A DNA stretch of 64,000 nt from Phycisphaerae bacterium (GCA_013360585.1 JABWBH010000012.1:1-64000), one strand, 5' to 3'; counted from the stretch's first letter, positions 36,021 to 45,328 are shown. Notes: generated by a model not told the origin, from the sequence alone. Translations and numbers: made by a program.

Positions 36021-36466
36021 AGCCCCGGCGGCAAGGAGCGGAGGCGTTGCAACAGCCGGATCCAGCGAATCTCCCAGCGCCGACGGTTTCCCCGGCGTCG
36101 CCACCCGCGAGCTTCAACGTCGCGCTGGGCATCGTCCTGGCGGCGATCCTGCTTCACGCGGTTCACCTGGCGACCGTGAAAGATGATCCTCCACCACCTG
36201 GAACGGATCGGGCTTTGTGCATCGACCCCAACCGGGCGACATGGACGGAGCTGGCGGTGGTTCCGGGGCTGGGGCCGGTCCGGGCGCTGACGATCGTTCG
36301 GCATCGTCAAAGCCTCGTGGCGGCGAGTTCCTCCGTGGCGTTCCGGAACGTCTCGGCGCTGGATCCGGTCGCCGGCGTCGGACCCGCGACGATCGAAGAC
36401 GTCCGCCGATACCTTCGCTTCACGGATGACGGATCCGCCCGGTCGACAGAGGCGGACGGACCGTAA
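36017..36466 (+). CDS. ComEA-like helix-hairpin-helix protein
   Basis: The 149-residue product has one membrane helix (FNVALGIVLAAILLHAVHL), then a double helix-hairpin-helix: CIDPNRATWTELAVVPGLGPVRALTIVRHR and FRNVSALDPVAGVGPATIEDVRRYLRF. This matches ComEA, which binds incoming DNA outside the inner membrane in natural transformation; similar small HhH proteins also occur in other settings. The ATGA overlap with the preceding gene suggests translational coupling. No comEC or other uptake genes are in the window. Confidence 0.75.
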   Translation: MKPRRQGAEALQQPDPANLPAPTVSPASPPASFNVALGIVLAAILLHAVHLATVKDDPPPPGTDRALCIDPNRATWTELAVVPGLGPVRALTIVRHRQSLVAASSSVAFRNVSALDPVAGVGPATIEDVRRYLRFTDDGSARSTEADGP

Positions 36467-36515
36467 CCTCGCCCTGCAAAAGCGGGTCAACCGTTGCAGC
36501 GCCCGTGACCGGGGT

Positions 36516-37718
36516 TTATCGCGGCGCCGGGGCCTTGGTCTTGCGCCCGAAGATTTTTCCGAACAACCCTTCGCCTTCGCCCAAGGCGGGATTCTCCTCC
36601 CCGCCGACGAGGCGCTTGGCCATCTGCTGGATGGCGAGGCGGGCGGGACTGTTGGGTGCGTCCGCGACGATCGGGTGCCCCAGATCCAGCGCCGTCATCA
36701 CCCGCTTGTAATCGTTGGGGATGATGGCGAAGGCGGGCTTGCCGAAATGCTGCTCGACATCGGCCTGTTTCAGCCTCTCGAAGCTCGCCTGGCAGCGGTT
36801 GAGCACCAACTCGATGCTGTCTTCCGGAACGTCCATCTGAAGGAGGCAGTCGCGGATGCGGATCGCGTTGCGGACGAAGGGCACGCCGAGCTGCGTAACG
36901 ATCAGCACACGCTCCGCATGAAGCAGGGCCGCGCTGTTGAGGAAGTTGAAACCTCGCGGCAGATCCACGACGACGTTGGGAAAGGTCTCCGCCAGAAGCC
37001 GGAACGTCCGATCGACGTTCTCCGGACTGATCAGCCGGGCGTCCTCCAGGCGCTCCGGACGGGCGAGGAGGGACACCTTGCACGGAAGTTCGTGCAGCGC
37101 CTGTCCGACCATCATCCGGTCCGGCTCCATCCCCTCGCGGCAGACGTCCGCCAGCGTGTATTTCGGGGTCACGTCGAAGGCGCAGGCGACGTCGCCGAAC
37201 TCGACGTTCAGGTCCACCAGCGCCGTGGGGCGCTCGGTCAGATGGGCCAGCTCCATCGAAAGATTGCACGCGACCGTGGTAGCGCCCGATCCGCCGGACG
37301 ATCCGACGACGCAGATGCGCCGTGACTTGTGCGTGGCGTTCAGGCGGCTGGCGCGGATCTGGTTGATCGCGGACTTGAGGTCTTCCGGGTCGATCGGCCA
37401 GCAGACGAACTGCGCACATCCGGACCGCATGGCGCCGATGATGCTCGCCGGGTCGGTCGCCCGGCTGACGCCGATGATCGCCACCTGCGGCGCCGTGCGC
37501 ACGATGCGCTCGACGACGCCCAGTCCGATGTTCCCGTCGTCGTCCAGGCTGACCGCAGCCATGTCCACCGCGGATTCCCGAACCCACTCCGAAAGATCCT
37601 CCCACTTCTGGAAGAGTCCGACGACTTGAAGCTGTCCGGTCGCCTCGAAGGGTTTGTTGAACGGTTCTCCGGGAACCGGCGAGGCCTCGAAAAGTGCGAT
37701 CTTGATGTTTGCCACCAC
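36516..37718 (-). CDS. CpaE/TadZ-like pilus assembly ATPase
   Basis: The 400-residue product joins an N-terminal receiver-like domain (VDMAAVSLDDDGNIGLGVVERIVRTAPQVAIIGVSRATDPASIIGAMRSGCAQFVCWPIDPEDLKSAI) with a MinD/ParA-type ATPase (CVVGSSGGSGATTVACNLSMELA ... TALVDLNVEFGDVACAFDV ... VVVDLPRG). The P-loop reads GGSGATT, lacking the signature Lys of ParA, as in many CpaE. CpaE/TadZ places the Tad pilus machine at the pole. It stands alone without other tad genes. Start is GTG 37718 with a weak site. The C-terminal GLFGKIFGRK may be an amphipathic anchor. Confidence 0.85.
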   Translation of the reverse strand: MVANIKIALFEASPVPGEPFNKPFEATGQLQVVGLFQKWEDLSEWVRESAVDMAAVSLDDDGNIGLGVVERIVRTAPQVAIIGVSRATDPASIIGAMRSGCAQFVCWPIDPEDLKSAINQIRASRLNATHKSRRICVVGSSGGSGATTVACNLSMELAHLTERPTALVDLNVEFGDVACAFDVTPKYTLADVCREGMEPDRMMVGQALHELPCKVSLLARPERLEDARLISPENVDRTFRLLAETFPNVVVDLPRGFNFLNSAALLHAERVLIVTQLGVPFVRNAIRIRDCLLQMDVPEDSIELVLNRCQASFERLKQADVEQHFGKPAFAIIPNDYKRVMTALDLGHPIVADAPNSPARLAIQQMAKRLVGGEENPALGEGEGLFGKIFGRKTKAPAPR

Positions 37719-38434
37719 CGCGCCCTCAAAAAATAATTGCAGCTTGTGTTTAAAACGCCGGGCTTTCCAGAAATCATATCGACGAACCAGGGGCGGCGTT
37801 CCAGTTTCCTCTTCCAGGGGGCTGGGGAGGCGGGGGGCTTGACAGGGCAGCGATAAGCCTCAAACTACCTCCTGCTTTCAAGGAACCTGGTCACCTGACG
37901 ACGGTTTGTCGCGGGCCGGTTCAGCAGGGTGTCAGACGGGGATCTTTGGGAATTGCTCAAGGAGTTGTGCCCGGATACCCGATAATGGCGAGAATGCCGG
38001 GTTCGGGCGAAAGCTGCGGACATACGCTGCAAACCCTCGTTGGCGCGGGGGGTGGTCGGCTGGGCGGGGGTGAATCCCGACTGCCGTGGGAAAGCGGTCC
38101 GGAGCGTCGCTTGACAAGGTGAAGCCCGTCGTAAGAATGTTGACCGTCGCCCGTAGGCGCGGTGCAGCCGGAAGTTTCCGGCTGACATCGGAGGCGGCAA
38201 AGCAGGTTGGGTTCGTGGCGCGGTGATAGTTGGATCCGGAACCTGCGATTTCGTAATGCAGCGGATCGGTCCGGGTGTTTCGGACCGGAAGCTGGGTTTG
38301 TTTTTGTGTTGATAGGTAGGCCAGACGAGGTGTCTGGTTAGGCGCTTCTGTTCGGCCACGTGCGGGTCGGCCCCGAGTCGGGCGGTACCGCAGCAATGCC
38401 GACAGTATTCTCTCTTTTAAGGAGGTCGTTTACG
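37719..38434. other. 716-base stretch without protein gene; possible leader or structured RNA
   Basis: The stretch between cpaE-like and the small lipoprotein gene holds several hairpins: CAGCCGGA/TCCGGCTG (38165-38184), CGGTCCG/CGGACCG (38267-38287) and CCAGAC/GTCTGG (38321-38337). TTGACA at 38111-38116 stands 16 bases from AAGAAT (38133-38138), a possible promoter. Reading frames, also the 154-codon minus frame at 37932-38396, look non-protein in composition. Confidence 0.45.
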
Positions 38435-38617
38435 ATGAAGAAGACGATGAAGAGCGCTGCGTTGGCGGCTCTGTGCGGCACCGTTCTCGGCAGCGGCTGC
38501 CTCGGGATCAACTGGCAGACCCTCCTGTGGGGTTCGGCCCTGTATGCCGGTCTCGAGTTCGTGACCGACAACGACGGCGTGTTCGACCTGTTCGAGAGCG
38601 GCAACGTCGCCGAGTAA
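38435..38617 (+). CDS. 60-residue lipoprotein
   Basis: The tiny product starts MKKTMKSAALAALCGTVLGSGC, a lipoprotein signal with LGSGC as lipobox, and its mature part is only about 39 residues: INWQTLLWGSALYAGL, which is hydrophobic, then acidic EFVTDNDGVFDLFE. AAGGAGG nine bases upstream is one of the best ribosome binding sites in the window and a strong terminator follows (38698-38730), so the gene is clearly real and probably well expressed. No known family; an envelope peptide by its signal. Confidence 0.85.
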   Translation: MKKTMKSAALAALCGTVLGSGCLGINWQTLLWGSALYAGLEFVTDNDGVFDLFESGNVAE

Positions 38618-38697
38618 CTCACGCAACAAGTCAGAAGCCCAGAGTGCGGTCGCGGTGGCCGAATAAGTCTCCGCGATGCATTCAACGGCGGAATCGA

Positions 38698-38730
38698 GAG
38701 AACCGGGAGCAATCCCGGTTCTCTTTTTTT
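38698..38730 (+). terminator. strong intrinsic terminator
   Basis: An 11-bp stem (38698-38708 with 38713-38723) closes a GCAA tetraloop and runs into seven T (38724-38730). It ends the transcript of the 60-residue lipoprotein. Confidence 0.93.
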
Positions 38731-38767
38731 CGCCCGTCGGACGCCGACATCAACGTGGATGCTCTTA

Positions 38768-38797
38768 CAGAACCGAACCGCGCCCGTAAAAAAGCGG
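38768..38797 (-). repeat. 30-bp dispersed repeat, copy E
   Basis: Reads CCGCTTTTTTACG then GGCGCGGTTCGGT on the minus strand. It lies 38 bases after the terminator of the 60-residue lipoprotein gene. Confidence 0.6.
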
Positions 38798-38898
38798 AAT
38801 CCAAGGTAGGATTTCAGATTTCGGACTCGGCCTGTCGCATCAGCGCCCGATCCGAAGCCTCACACCCGAACCCGTCAACTATGCTCTGAGCCGCGCCC

Positions 38899-40080
38899 CT
38901 ACTGGACGGGGACGACGATCCGGGCCTGGACTTCGCCGGGCGAACCCGGGCGGAACAGCGTCAGCGTCGCGGCGCCCTCTCCCGGAGGCCGGTCGGTGAT
39001 GAAACGGAAGTTGTACAGCGTGGACCAGCGGAGGGCGTTCGCGTTGACGTTCTGGTCAAACGTCTCCGCAGCCCAGCGGACGCCCGTTGAAGTGCGCGCC
39101 GCCAGCCAGTCCTGTCCGGAGAGGCCTTCGCCGCCCTCGCCCTCCTTCGAGCGGTAGGTGACGTCGTGAAACCCGGGGCTTTCGAGGAGTGCGTCGTCCG
39201 GCAGCGGAACCTCGAAGGCCTGCGCCGCCCGATGAGAGTTGTAGTTGAACACCGCGTACTCGTAGGCCCAGCGGCCCTGCCCGGCGGGCTTCGCCGTCCC
39301 GGCGACGTAGAAGCGCCCGTCGTCGGGAACATCGACGACGACGACCTGCACCTGCGGATCCGCCGCCGCCCAGGCGAGGATCGCCGGCTCGGTGCGCACG
39401 GTCTCGAACCGCGGGTCGATGAGAATGCGCATGCGGTTGCGACGGTTGTACACCAGCGCGCGTCGCCACGAGGCGTTGTTGTCATCATTGCCCCACGCGG
39501 CGTCGTCGGCGGTGACGTAATGCCCCTCGACGATGTACATCGCGCCGGGGTTCCGCGCCGGGTCGAGGTCGGTCTTTTCCACCATCAGGCGGCGCTGCTT
39601 CAGCGCCCCGTAGCGGAACCGGTAGGGAAACTCGAACTCGCCGGTCGAGGCGTTCACGGGAGTCCTCGGGCCGAGTTCATAAACGTCGCCGTTGACGTCG
39701 CCGCTGTAGGGGTCCGCGCAGTGGACGCCGAGCTCGCGCCCGTGCGTGTTGGCCTGGCAGTCGTCGAAGCAGAGGTTCTCCGACAGGGCGTAATACCCGT
39801 GCTTCAGCCAGCTCAGCCCGATCTGCTCGAAGCGCCCGTCCTTGAGGCGGTACATGTTCTGGGCGATGACCGGGTGCCGCGGCGTCTCATACTCCCACGC
39901 CAGCGGCATGTCGCCGATGTTGCACGACCACGTCCCGATCGCCAGCCCCACCGGGTCGCTCTTCCCGTTGAACCGCACGATCTCGTCGATGTCGCCGACG
40001 ATGACGTCAGGTCCGACCTGCGCCCGCGCCGCCCCGACGATCAACCACCACGCAACCCCCCCCGCGATGATCCGCCGCAT
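38899..40080 (-). CDS. secreted protein of unknown function
   Basis: The 393-residue product has a signal peptide (AGGVAWWLIVGAARAQ) and then begins VGPDVIVGDIDEI. It contains four early Cys (TWSCNIG, ENLCFDDC, VHCADP) and a NYNSHRAAQAFEVPLP region. The C-terminal FRPGSPGEVQARIVVPVQ is beta-like. I recognise it as a type of secreted protein frequent in planctomycetes, but no function is known to me. It may carry cargo-like surface folds. No adjacent gene gives a hint. Confidence 0.7.
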   Translation of the reverse strand: MRRIIAGGVAWWLIVGAARAQVGPDVIVGDIDEIVRFNGKSDPVGLAIGTWSCNIGDMPLAWEYETPRHPVIAQNMYRLKDGRFEQIGLSWLKHGYYALSENLCFDDCQANTHGRELGVHCADPYSGDVNGDVYELGPRTPVNASTGEFEFPYRFRYGALKQRRLMVEKTDLDPARNPGAMYIVEGHYVTADDAAWGNDDNNASWRRALVYNRRNRMRILIDPRFETVRTEPAILAWAAADPQVQVVVVDVPDDGRFYVAGTAKPAGQGRWAYEYAVFNYNSHRAAQAFEVPLPDDALLESPGFHDVTYRSKEGEGGEGLSGQDWLAARTSTGVRWAAETFDQNVNANALRWSTLYNFRFITDRPPGEGAATLTLFRPGSPGEVQARIVVPVQ

Positions 40081-40182
40081 TGCCCGTCCCTCCTCCGGTG
40101 CGCCCCGAAGGCGCGCGGGCCGGCGCGCCTTCGGGAGTGCGACCTATTGTAGGGACGAGTCCCGCGAATCTCCACGGAAAAA

Positions 40183-41562
40183 TCAGAACCGCTGGCGGGT
40201 CGCCTCCGCCACGCGGCGCAGGGCGACCACGTACGCCGCGACGCGCATCGGCAGCCCGGAGGCGTCGTACTCCGCGTACACCGCATTCCACGCCGCCAGC
40301 ATCCGCGCCTCCAGCTTCGCGTTCACTTCCTCCAGCGACCAGTGAAACTGCTGGAGGTTCTGCACCCACTCGAAATACGAAACCGTCACGCCCCCGGCGT
40401 TCACCAGAATGTCCGGAACCACCGCAATGTCTCGCTCGCGCAGGATCTCGTCCGCGCACGGCGTCACCGGCGAGTTCGCGGCCTCGATCACCAGCTTCGC
40501 CTTCACCTCGTCGGCGTTGTCGCCGTCAATGACGCCGCCCAGCGCCGCGGGCACGAGGATGTCCACCGGCAGCGTGATCAGATCGTCGTTCGACACCGCC
40601 TGCGTCCCCGGGAAATCCACCACCGAGCCGGTCTTGTTGCGGTGCTGAATGAGCGCGGGGATGTCCAGCCCGCCGTCGTTGCGCACGCCGCCGCGCACGT
40701 CCGACACCGCCACGATCCGCCCGCCCAGCTCGCTGATGAACTTCGCCGCGAACGAGCCCACATTGCCGAACCCCTGCACCGCCACGCGCGCGCCCTTCAG
40801 CGGAATCCCCAGCGTCCGGCAGGCCTCGCGGGTGATGATGCTCGTGCCGCGCCCGGTCGCCTCCTCGCGCCCCAGCGATCCGCCCAGCGACAGCGGCTTG
40901 CCGGTGACGATCGCCGGCGTGTACCCGTGCTTCTTGCCGTACTCGTCCATGATCCAGGCCATCACCTGGGCGTTGGTGTTCACGTCCGGCGCGGGGATGT
41001 CGCGGTAGACGCCGAGGCACATGTCGATCTTCTGCGTGAACCCGCGGGTCAGCGCCTGAAGCTCGGAGCGCGACATGTTCGTCGGGTCGCAGGTGATCCC
41101 GCCTTTCGCCCCGCCGAAGGGAATGTCCACCAGCGCCGTCTTCCACGTCATCAGCGCCGCCAGCGAGCGCACCTCGGACAGGTCCACCTCCGGGTGGAAC
41201 CGCAGACCGCCCTTGTAAGGCCCGCGCACGCCGTTGTGCTGCACGCGATACCCGTGGAACATCCGCAGCCTCCCGTCGCCCATCCGCACCGGAATCTGCA
41301 CGATCAGCTCCCGGTACGGCGTGATCAGAAGCTGGCGGATGTCCTCCTCCAGCTTCATGTGCTCCGCCGCCGCGAGGAACTGCGTGTCGGTGATGCGGTT
41401 GAAGTCGATCGGACCGTGCCGCCCCTGCGCCCCGTCGCCGGACGGAGTCCCACCGCCGGGTTTCCCTGCGGCGGATGACGCTCCCGAAGGCGGGTTGGCG
41501 ACGGCGGACGTGGACGAGGATCGCTTTCGAGACGGAGATGCAATCACCGGCGCATTCGGCAT
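40183..41562 (-). CDS. glutamate dehydrogenase (Glu/Leu/Phe/Val dehydrogenase family)
   Basis: The 459-residue enzyme interconverts glutamate and 2-oxoglutarate. It shows FHGYRVQHNGVRGPYKGGLRFHPEV, the catalytic Lys in IPFGGAKGGI, DIPAPDVNTN, and the nucleotide fold AVQGFGNVGSFAAKFI. The N-terminal 50 residues are low-complexity (Ser/Gly/Pro). AGGAG stands eight bases before the ATG. The GFGNVGS fold and a following Asp (AVSDVRGG) may indicate NAD preference, though this is weak. Isolated gene; no regulator adjacent. Confidence 0.95.
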   Translation of the reverse strand: MPNAPVIASPSRKRSSSTSAVANPPSGASSAAGKPGGGTPSGDGAQGRHGPIDFNRITDTQFLAAAEHMKLEEDIRQLLITPYRELIVQIPVRMGDGRLRMFHGYRVQHNGVRGPYKGGLRFHPEVDLSEVRSLAALMTWKTALVDIPFGGAKGGITCDPTNMSRSELQALTRGFTQKIDMCLGVYRDIPAPDVNTNAQVMAWIMDEYGKKHGYTPAIVTGKPLSLGGSLGREEATGRGTSIITREACRTLGIPLKGARVAVQGFGNVGSFAAKFISELGGRIVAVSDVRGGVRNDGGLDIPALIQHRNKTGSVVDFPGTQAVSNDDLITLPVDILVPAALGGVIDGDNADEVKAKLVIEAANSPVTPCADEILRERDIAVVPDILVNAGGVTVSYFEWVQNLQQFHWSLEEVNAKLEARMLAAWNAVYAEYDASGLPMRVAAYVVALRRVAEATRQRF

Positions 41563-42461
41563 ATACGGCTCCTGAAAGAAACGGCGAATCCGTCCACGAG
41601 ATCGGCCTTCCGCCGGATCGGGTCATGCGCAACCCCGGTATCGGACCCAGGGGATGTTGTGCCTCCCGATAAAGCCTGTTTACGTGGTAGGAACGCGCCT
41701 TCGTGGTGTTCGGCGCAGGCGCGTCGGTCGCCGACTCCTCCCCGCTCCGACGAAGCATGTTCACACAGGGTTGTTTACACAGGGTACCGCCTCTCTCCGA
41801 GATGCGGCGTCAACGATCTGTCGAAGTGCAATGCCCGTTGAGATGGAAAGCCCGATGGGTTTCCGGATGCTTCAGTTCAGGCTGCCTCTTGGCTGTCGGT
41901 CGGTCCGTCCCCCCTTCCGCACTGATGCTGTAATTGTTCTTCCAATTCGGTGAGCACGCTCCGTTGCAGCGTTCAGCCGGAAGTCTCTGGCCGGTCTGCC
42001 CACGGTCGTCTCCAGGCGACGGGCCGTGGTGCACGCGCTCCGGACCGTTTCGTTGCGCGGGATCGGCGCGGCAGAAGATGCAGGAGCGATGCACGAAATG
42101 CGCTGCGCGGCGTCGGGTTCGGGTCGGACCGCCGGCGGGACGCGAAATCGGCGGGCAGATTGTAAGATGCTGCAAATACATGGGTTATATCTTGCGTGCG
42201 ACCCGCGTGCGGCGTCGGTTCGGGGCGCCGCGGAGATTGTGGCACGCGACGTGACTAGGGACAGCCCGACGCGGGCCAGGAGGGCGCGCGGGTTGGACAG
42301 CGAGCGAACATGAGGACAGGACGCCTCAACTCGACAGACCTCACTTTCACGAGCGCGCTTACGCGCCGGACTCGCGTTCGCGGGTTCGACACGGCGCGAG
42401 GTGCATTCTTCGCCGTCGCGCCGTGCGGCTTGAACTGCGGCCGTCGGAAGGAGGCAAGACG
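41563..42461. other. 900-base stretch before the flagellar cluster, no protein gene
   Basis: No open frame here has both a ribosome binding site and a plausible protein; the several frames of 60-120 codons look like composition artefacts. An AT-rich patch at 42157-42193 includes TATATC (42186-42191) and may hold the promoter of the flagellar cluster. No sigma-54 or sigma-28 box was recognised. Confidence 0.5.
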
Positions 42462-43226
42462 GTGATTTACGGGCTGTATCTGTCGACCGCGGGGATGGAG
42501 GCCAACGAGTACCGCCAGAACGTGCTGGCGAACAACCTGGCCAACGCGGAGACCTACGGGTTCAAGCACGACCTTGCGGTGTTCTCGCAGCGTCCGACGG
42601 CGAGCCGCGTTGCGCCGGGGGGCATGCGCTTCGTCCACCCGGTGCTCGACGGGATGAGCGGCGGGCTGACGACGAAGCCGACGTATCACGCGCACGTGCA
42701 AGGCTCGATCGAGCACACGGATCAGCCGCTGGACGTGGCGATCGAGGGCGACGGGTTCTTCGCGATTCGGGATGGCGACCGGGTGCGGTTCACGCGCGAC
42801 GGGCGAATGACGTTCAACGCCGACGGCGAGATGGTGCTGGCGGCGGGCGGCGGGCGGTTGCGCGTGCTCGATCAGGGCGGTGCGCCGATCCGTCGGATCG
42901 AGGGCGGCCCGGAGGCGCGGATCGACGGGGACGGCGTCGTGCGTCAAGGCGACCTGGAGATCGGTCGCCTCGGCGTCACGTCGTTCGCCGACCTCGATCG
43001 GCTGACCAAGGTCGGGCGGAACCTCTTCGAGGCCGGGGACGAGCCGGCGATTCCGCCGCAAGGGCGAATCATTCCCCAGGCGCTGGAGCGATCGACATTC
43101 GATCCGGTGACGGGTCTGGTGTCGATGATCGAGGCACAGCGGGCGTATGAGCTGAACGCACGGGTGCTGTCGCTTCAGGACGAGTCGATGGGCGAGGCGA
43201 TCAACCGGGTGGGCAGGGTGGCGTAA
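42462..43226 (+). CDS. flgF: FlgF-type flagellar proximal rod protein
   Basis: The 254-residue product has the rod-protein N-terminus (YLSTAGMEANEYRQNVLANNLANAETYGFK), the FlgF/G middle (TDQPLDVAIEGDGFFAIRDGDRVRFTRDGRMTFNADGEMV) and the C-terminal signature (GLVSMIEAQRAYELNARVLSLQDESMGEAINRVG). It is shorter than FlgG in the middle and precedes it, so FlgF is the natural call. Start is GTG 42462 after AAGGAGG, eight bases away. It opens the flagellar cluster. A 100-base spacer with a small simple repeat separates it from flgG. Confidence 0.9.
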   Translation: MIYGLYLSTAGMEANEYRQNVLANNLANAETYGFKHDLAVFSQRPTASRVAPGGMRFVHPVLDGMSGGLTTKPTYHAHVQGSIEHTDQPLDVAIEGDGFFAIRDGDRVRFTRDGRMTFNADGEMVLAAGGGRLRVLDQGGAPIRRIEGGPEARIDGDGVVRQGDLEIGRLGVTSFADLDRLTKVGRNLFEAGDEPAIPPQGRIIPQALERSTFDPVTGLVSMIEAQRAYELNARVLSLQDESMGEAINRVGRVA

Positions 43227-43326
43227 GCATGACAAATGACGAATTGCAAATGCCGCACGGCAAAGGTTTCTTCGTAATGCGTCAGTTGACGATTGTGGCT
43301 TCACTTAAGGAAGGCGTGACCGTTCG

Positions 43327-44136
43327 ATGGGTGTGACCGCACTACATTCCGCTGCGTCGGGCATGAGGTCGCTGGACGAGAAGCTCAACGTGGTCGCCAA
43401 CAACCTGGCGAACATCAACACGGTGGGCTTCAAGCGCTCGCGGGTGAACTTTGAGGATCTGGTCTACCAGGTGAAGCGCGAGCCGGGCATCCCGAACCTC
43501 GACGATGAGCCGATCCCTCACGGCATCCTCGTGGGCACCGGGGTCAAGGTGTCGGGGACGCAGATCGACTTCAGCCAGGGATCGGTGGACACGGGCCGGC
43601 CTTATGACCTTCAGATCGAAGGTCAGGGCTTTTTCCAGGTTCGGACGGTGCACGATGGTCAGGAGGTCGTCGCGTACACGCGGGCGGGGAACTTCGTGCG
43701 CAATCCCGAGGGCAACATGGTGCTCGCCAACAGCGACGGAGCGATCCTCGACCCGCCGATCAACATCCCCTCGGAAGTCGGCGACGGGGACATCGTGGTC
43801 GGGCGCAACGGAGAGGTGCGCGTCCGCCAGCCGGGCAGCAGCGCCCTGACGACGATCGGGAACATTCAGCTCGCGCGGTTCGTGAACTCGGAAGGGTTGA
43901 AGCAGATCGGGCGCAATCTCTTCATCGAGACGGACGCCTCGGGGGCGCCGATCACGGGCGAAGCGAACCAGGACGGGATGGGGGCGATCAACCAGGGACA
44001 GCTCGAAATGAGCAACGTGGACCCGGTGCGCGAGCTGATCGACCTGATTCAGACGCAACGTGCGTTCGAGTTGAACAGTCAGTCGATCCAGACCGCGGAC
44101 GAGTCGCTGCAGGTGGTGTCCACGCTGCGGCGGTAA
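43327..44136 (+). CDS. flgG: FlgG, flagellar distal rod protein
   Basis: The 269-residue product is close to classic FlgG: MGVTALHSAASGMRSLDEKLNVVANNLANINTVGFKRSRVNFEDLVYQ, then GVKVSGTQIDFSQGSVDTGRPYDLQIEGQGFFQV, and the end VDPVRELIDLIQTQRAFELNSQSIQTADESLQVVSTLRR. FlgG polymerises to form the distal rod that crosses peptidoglycan, with the P and L rings around it. The rod-length-determining FlgG-specific segment appears intact. AAGGAAGG precedes the ATG. Confidence 0.97.
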   Translation: MGVTALHSAASGMRSLDEKLNVVANNLANINTVGFKRSRVNFEDLVYQVKREPGIPNLDDEPIPHGILVGTGVKVSGTQIDFSQGSVDTGRPYDLQIEGQGFFQVRTVHDGQEVVAYTRAGNFVRNPEGNMVLANSDGAILDPPINIPSEVGDGDIVVGRNGEVRVRQPGSSALTTIGNIQLARFVNSEGLKQIGRNLFIETDASGAPITGEANQDGMGAINQGQLEMSNVDPVRELIDLIQTQRAFELNSQSIQTADESLQVVSTLRR

Positions 44137-44197
44137 CGGGGAGGCGCGCTAAGCCGCGCCTCAGGCAAGGCCTTTGAAGGCGGACAGGGACGTCGGC

Positions 44198-45328
44198 ATG
44201 AGTTACGCAAGCACAAGGAAGCGGCATCGGGCGCTGAGCGTCATCGCAAGGACGACGGTTGTCCTCGCCGTCGCGGCGCCAACCTTTGCGGAAGAGGTGC
44301 GCGTATACGCTTCCGCGGTGGTGACGGACGAGGTCATCCGGGTGCGCGACGTGGCGTCGGGGGATCTCGGGGCCGAGCCACTCTCGGTCGTCATCACCGA
44401 GGCTCCGGCGCCGGGCGAGCAGCGGCGGGTGGACGCAAACATGATCCGCACCTGCCTGCGCGATCACGGGGTGAACCTCGCCCGGATTCGGCTTCGGGGG
44501 TCGAGCGTCTGTCTCGTGTCGCGTCCGGTCGCGCTGCGACAGGAGGCGCCGAACGTGTTTCCGCAACGCCTCTCCGGCGAAACTCCCACGTCGGTCGACG
44601 GCGAAAGCGAGGCGGACTCGCAGTCCCTTCGAGCGTTTCTTGAGGCTGCGGCGACGCAGGAGCTGGCCCGTTACGGCGGGCGTGCGGAAGTGTCGTTTGA
44701 GGCGGATTCGCAGGCGTTCCTGGATCTGACGTCGCCGCCGATGACGTTCAAACTCGCGCGGCGGACGGGCGCGGTACCCGGGCTGGCGACGTTCGAGGTT
44801 GAGGTGTCGCAGGACGGGCGCGTGCTTCAGACGGTGGCGGTGAAGGCGACGGTGACGATGGTGCGCGAGGCGGTGGTGGCGTCGCGTCCGATCGTGAAGG
44901 GGACGATCGTGCTGCCGGAGGACGTGCGGGTGGAGTCGATCACGGCGCGGAGCGTTCAACAGGCGGTCGCGGGGGATCCCGTGCTGGTCGTGGGACGACG
45001 TGCGGAGCGGTTCTTCGCCGAGGGGGAACCGCTCGATCCGCAACAGCTTTCGGCGGTTCCGATCGTGTCGCGTCAGCAGGTTGTGCGCGTGGTCGCGGTG
45101 GTGGGCGGGGTGCGGCTGGAGAGCGTCGGTTGGGCGCTGGACGAGGCGGCGGGCGGACAGCTCGTTCGTGTGAAGCTGGCGGACCGACCTGACGAACCGC
45201 TGTCGGGCGTAGCGACGGCGCCGGGGGTGGTGACCGTCGGCGAGGCGCCGGCGGCGGTTGCGGCGGTGGACGGGAATGCCGCGGGAAGGCCTCAGGCGCG
45301 TCCCGCAATCCTGAAGGAGGGAGCGTAA
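44198..45328 (+). CDS. flgA: FlgA, P-ring assembly chaperone
   Basis: The 376-residue product has a signal peptide (RTTVVLAVAAPTFAEE) and a C-terminal SAF-like domain (REAVVASRPIVKGTIVLPEDVRVESITARSV ... VVGRRAERFFAEGEPL), then the FlgA end (PIVSRQQVVRVVAVVGGVRLESVGWALDEAAGGQLVRVKLA). It assists FlgI folding into the P ring. It is longer than enteric FlgA (about 220) by an N-terminal extra domain. The ATG at 44198 has CAGGGA seven bases before; a TTG lies upstream. flgH starts three bases after the stop. Confidence 0.9.
   Translation: MSYASTRKRHRALSVIARTTVVLAVAAPTFAEEVRVYASAVVTDEVIRVRDVASGDLGAEPLSVVITEAPAPGEQRRVDANMIRTCLRDHGVNLARIRLRGSSVCLVSRPVALRQEAPNVFPQRLSGETPTSVDGESEADSQSLRAFLEAAATQELARYGGRAEVSFEADSQAFLDLTSPPMTFKLARRTGAVPGLATFEVEVSQDGRVLQTVAVKATVTMVREAVVASRPIVKGTIVLPEDVRVESITARSVQQAVAGDPVLVVGRRAERFFAEGEPLDPQQLSAVPIVSRQQVVRVVAVVGGVRLESVGWALDEAAGGQLVRVKLADRPDEPLSGVATAPGVVTVGEAPAAVAAVDGNAAGRPQARPAILKEGA

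Noticed and set aside
37932-38396. 154-codon minus-strand frame upstream of the small lipoprotein gene
   Set aside because: No ribosome binding site, composition unlike protein (Arg/Pro/Thr rich, no hydrophobic core), and hairpins in the DNA suggest non-coding sequence.
41810-42254. Several frames of 70-120 codons on both strands before the flagellar cluster
   Set aside because: They overlap each other, have no ribosome binding site and no recognisable product.
42350-42385. GCGGGTTCGACACGGC resembling a tRNA T-arm
   Set aside because: The stem pairs poorly and no acceptor or D arm is found around it.
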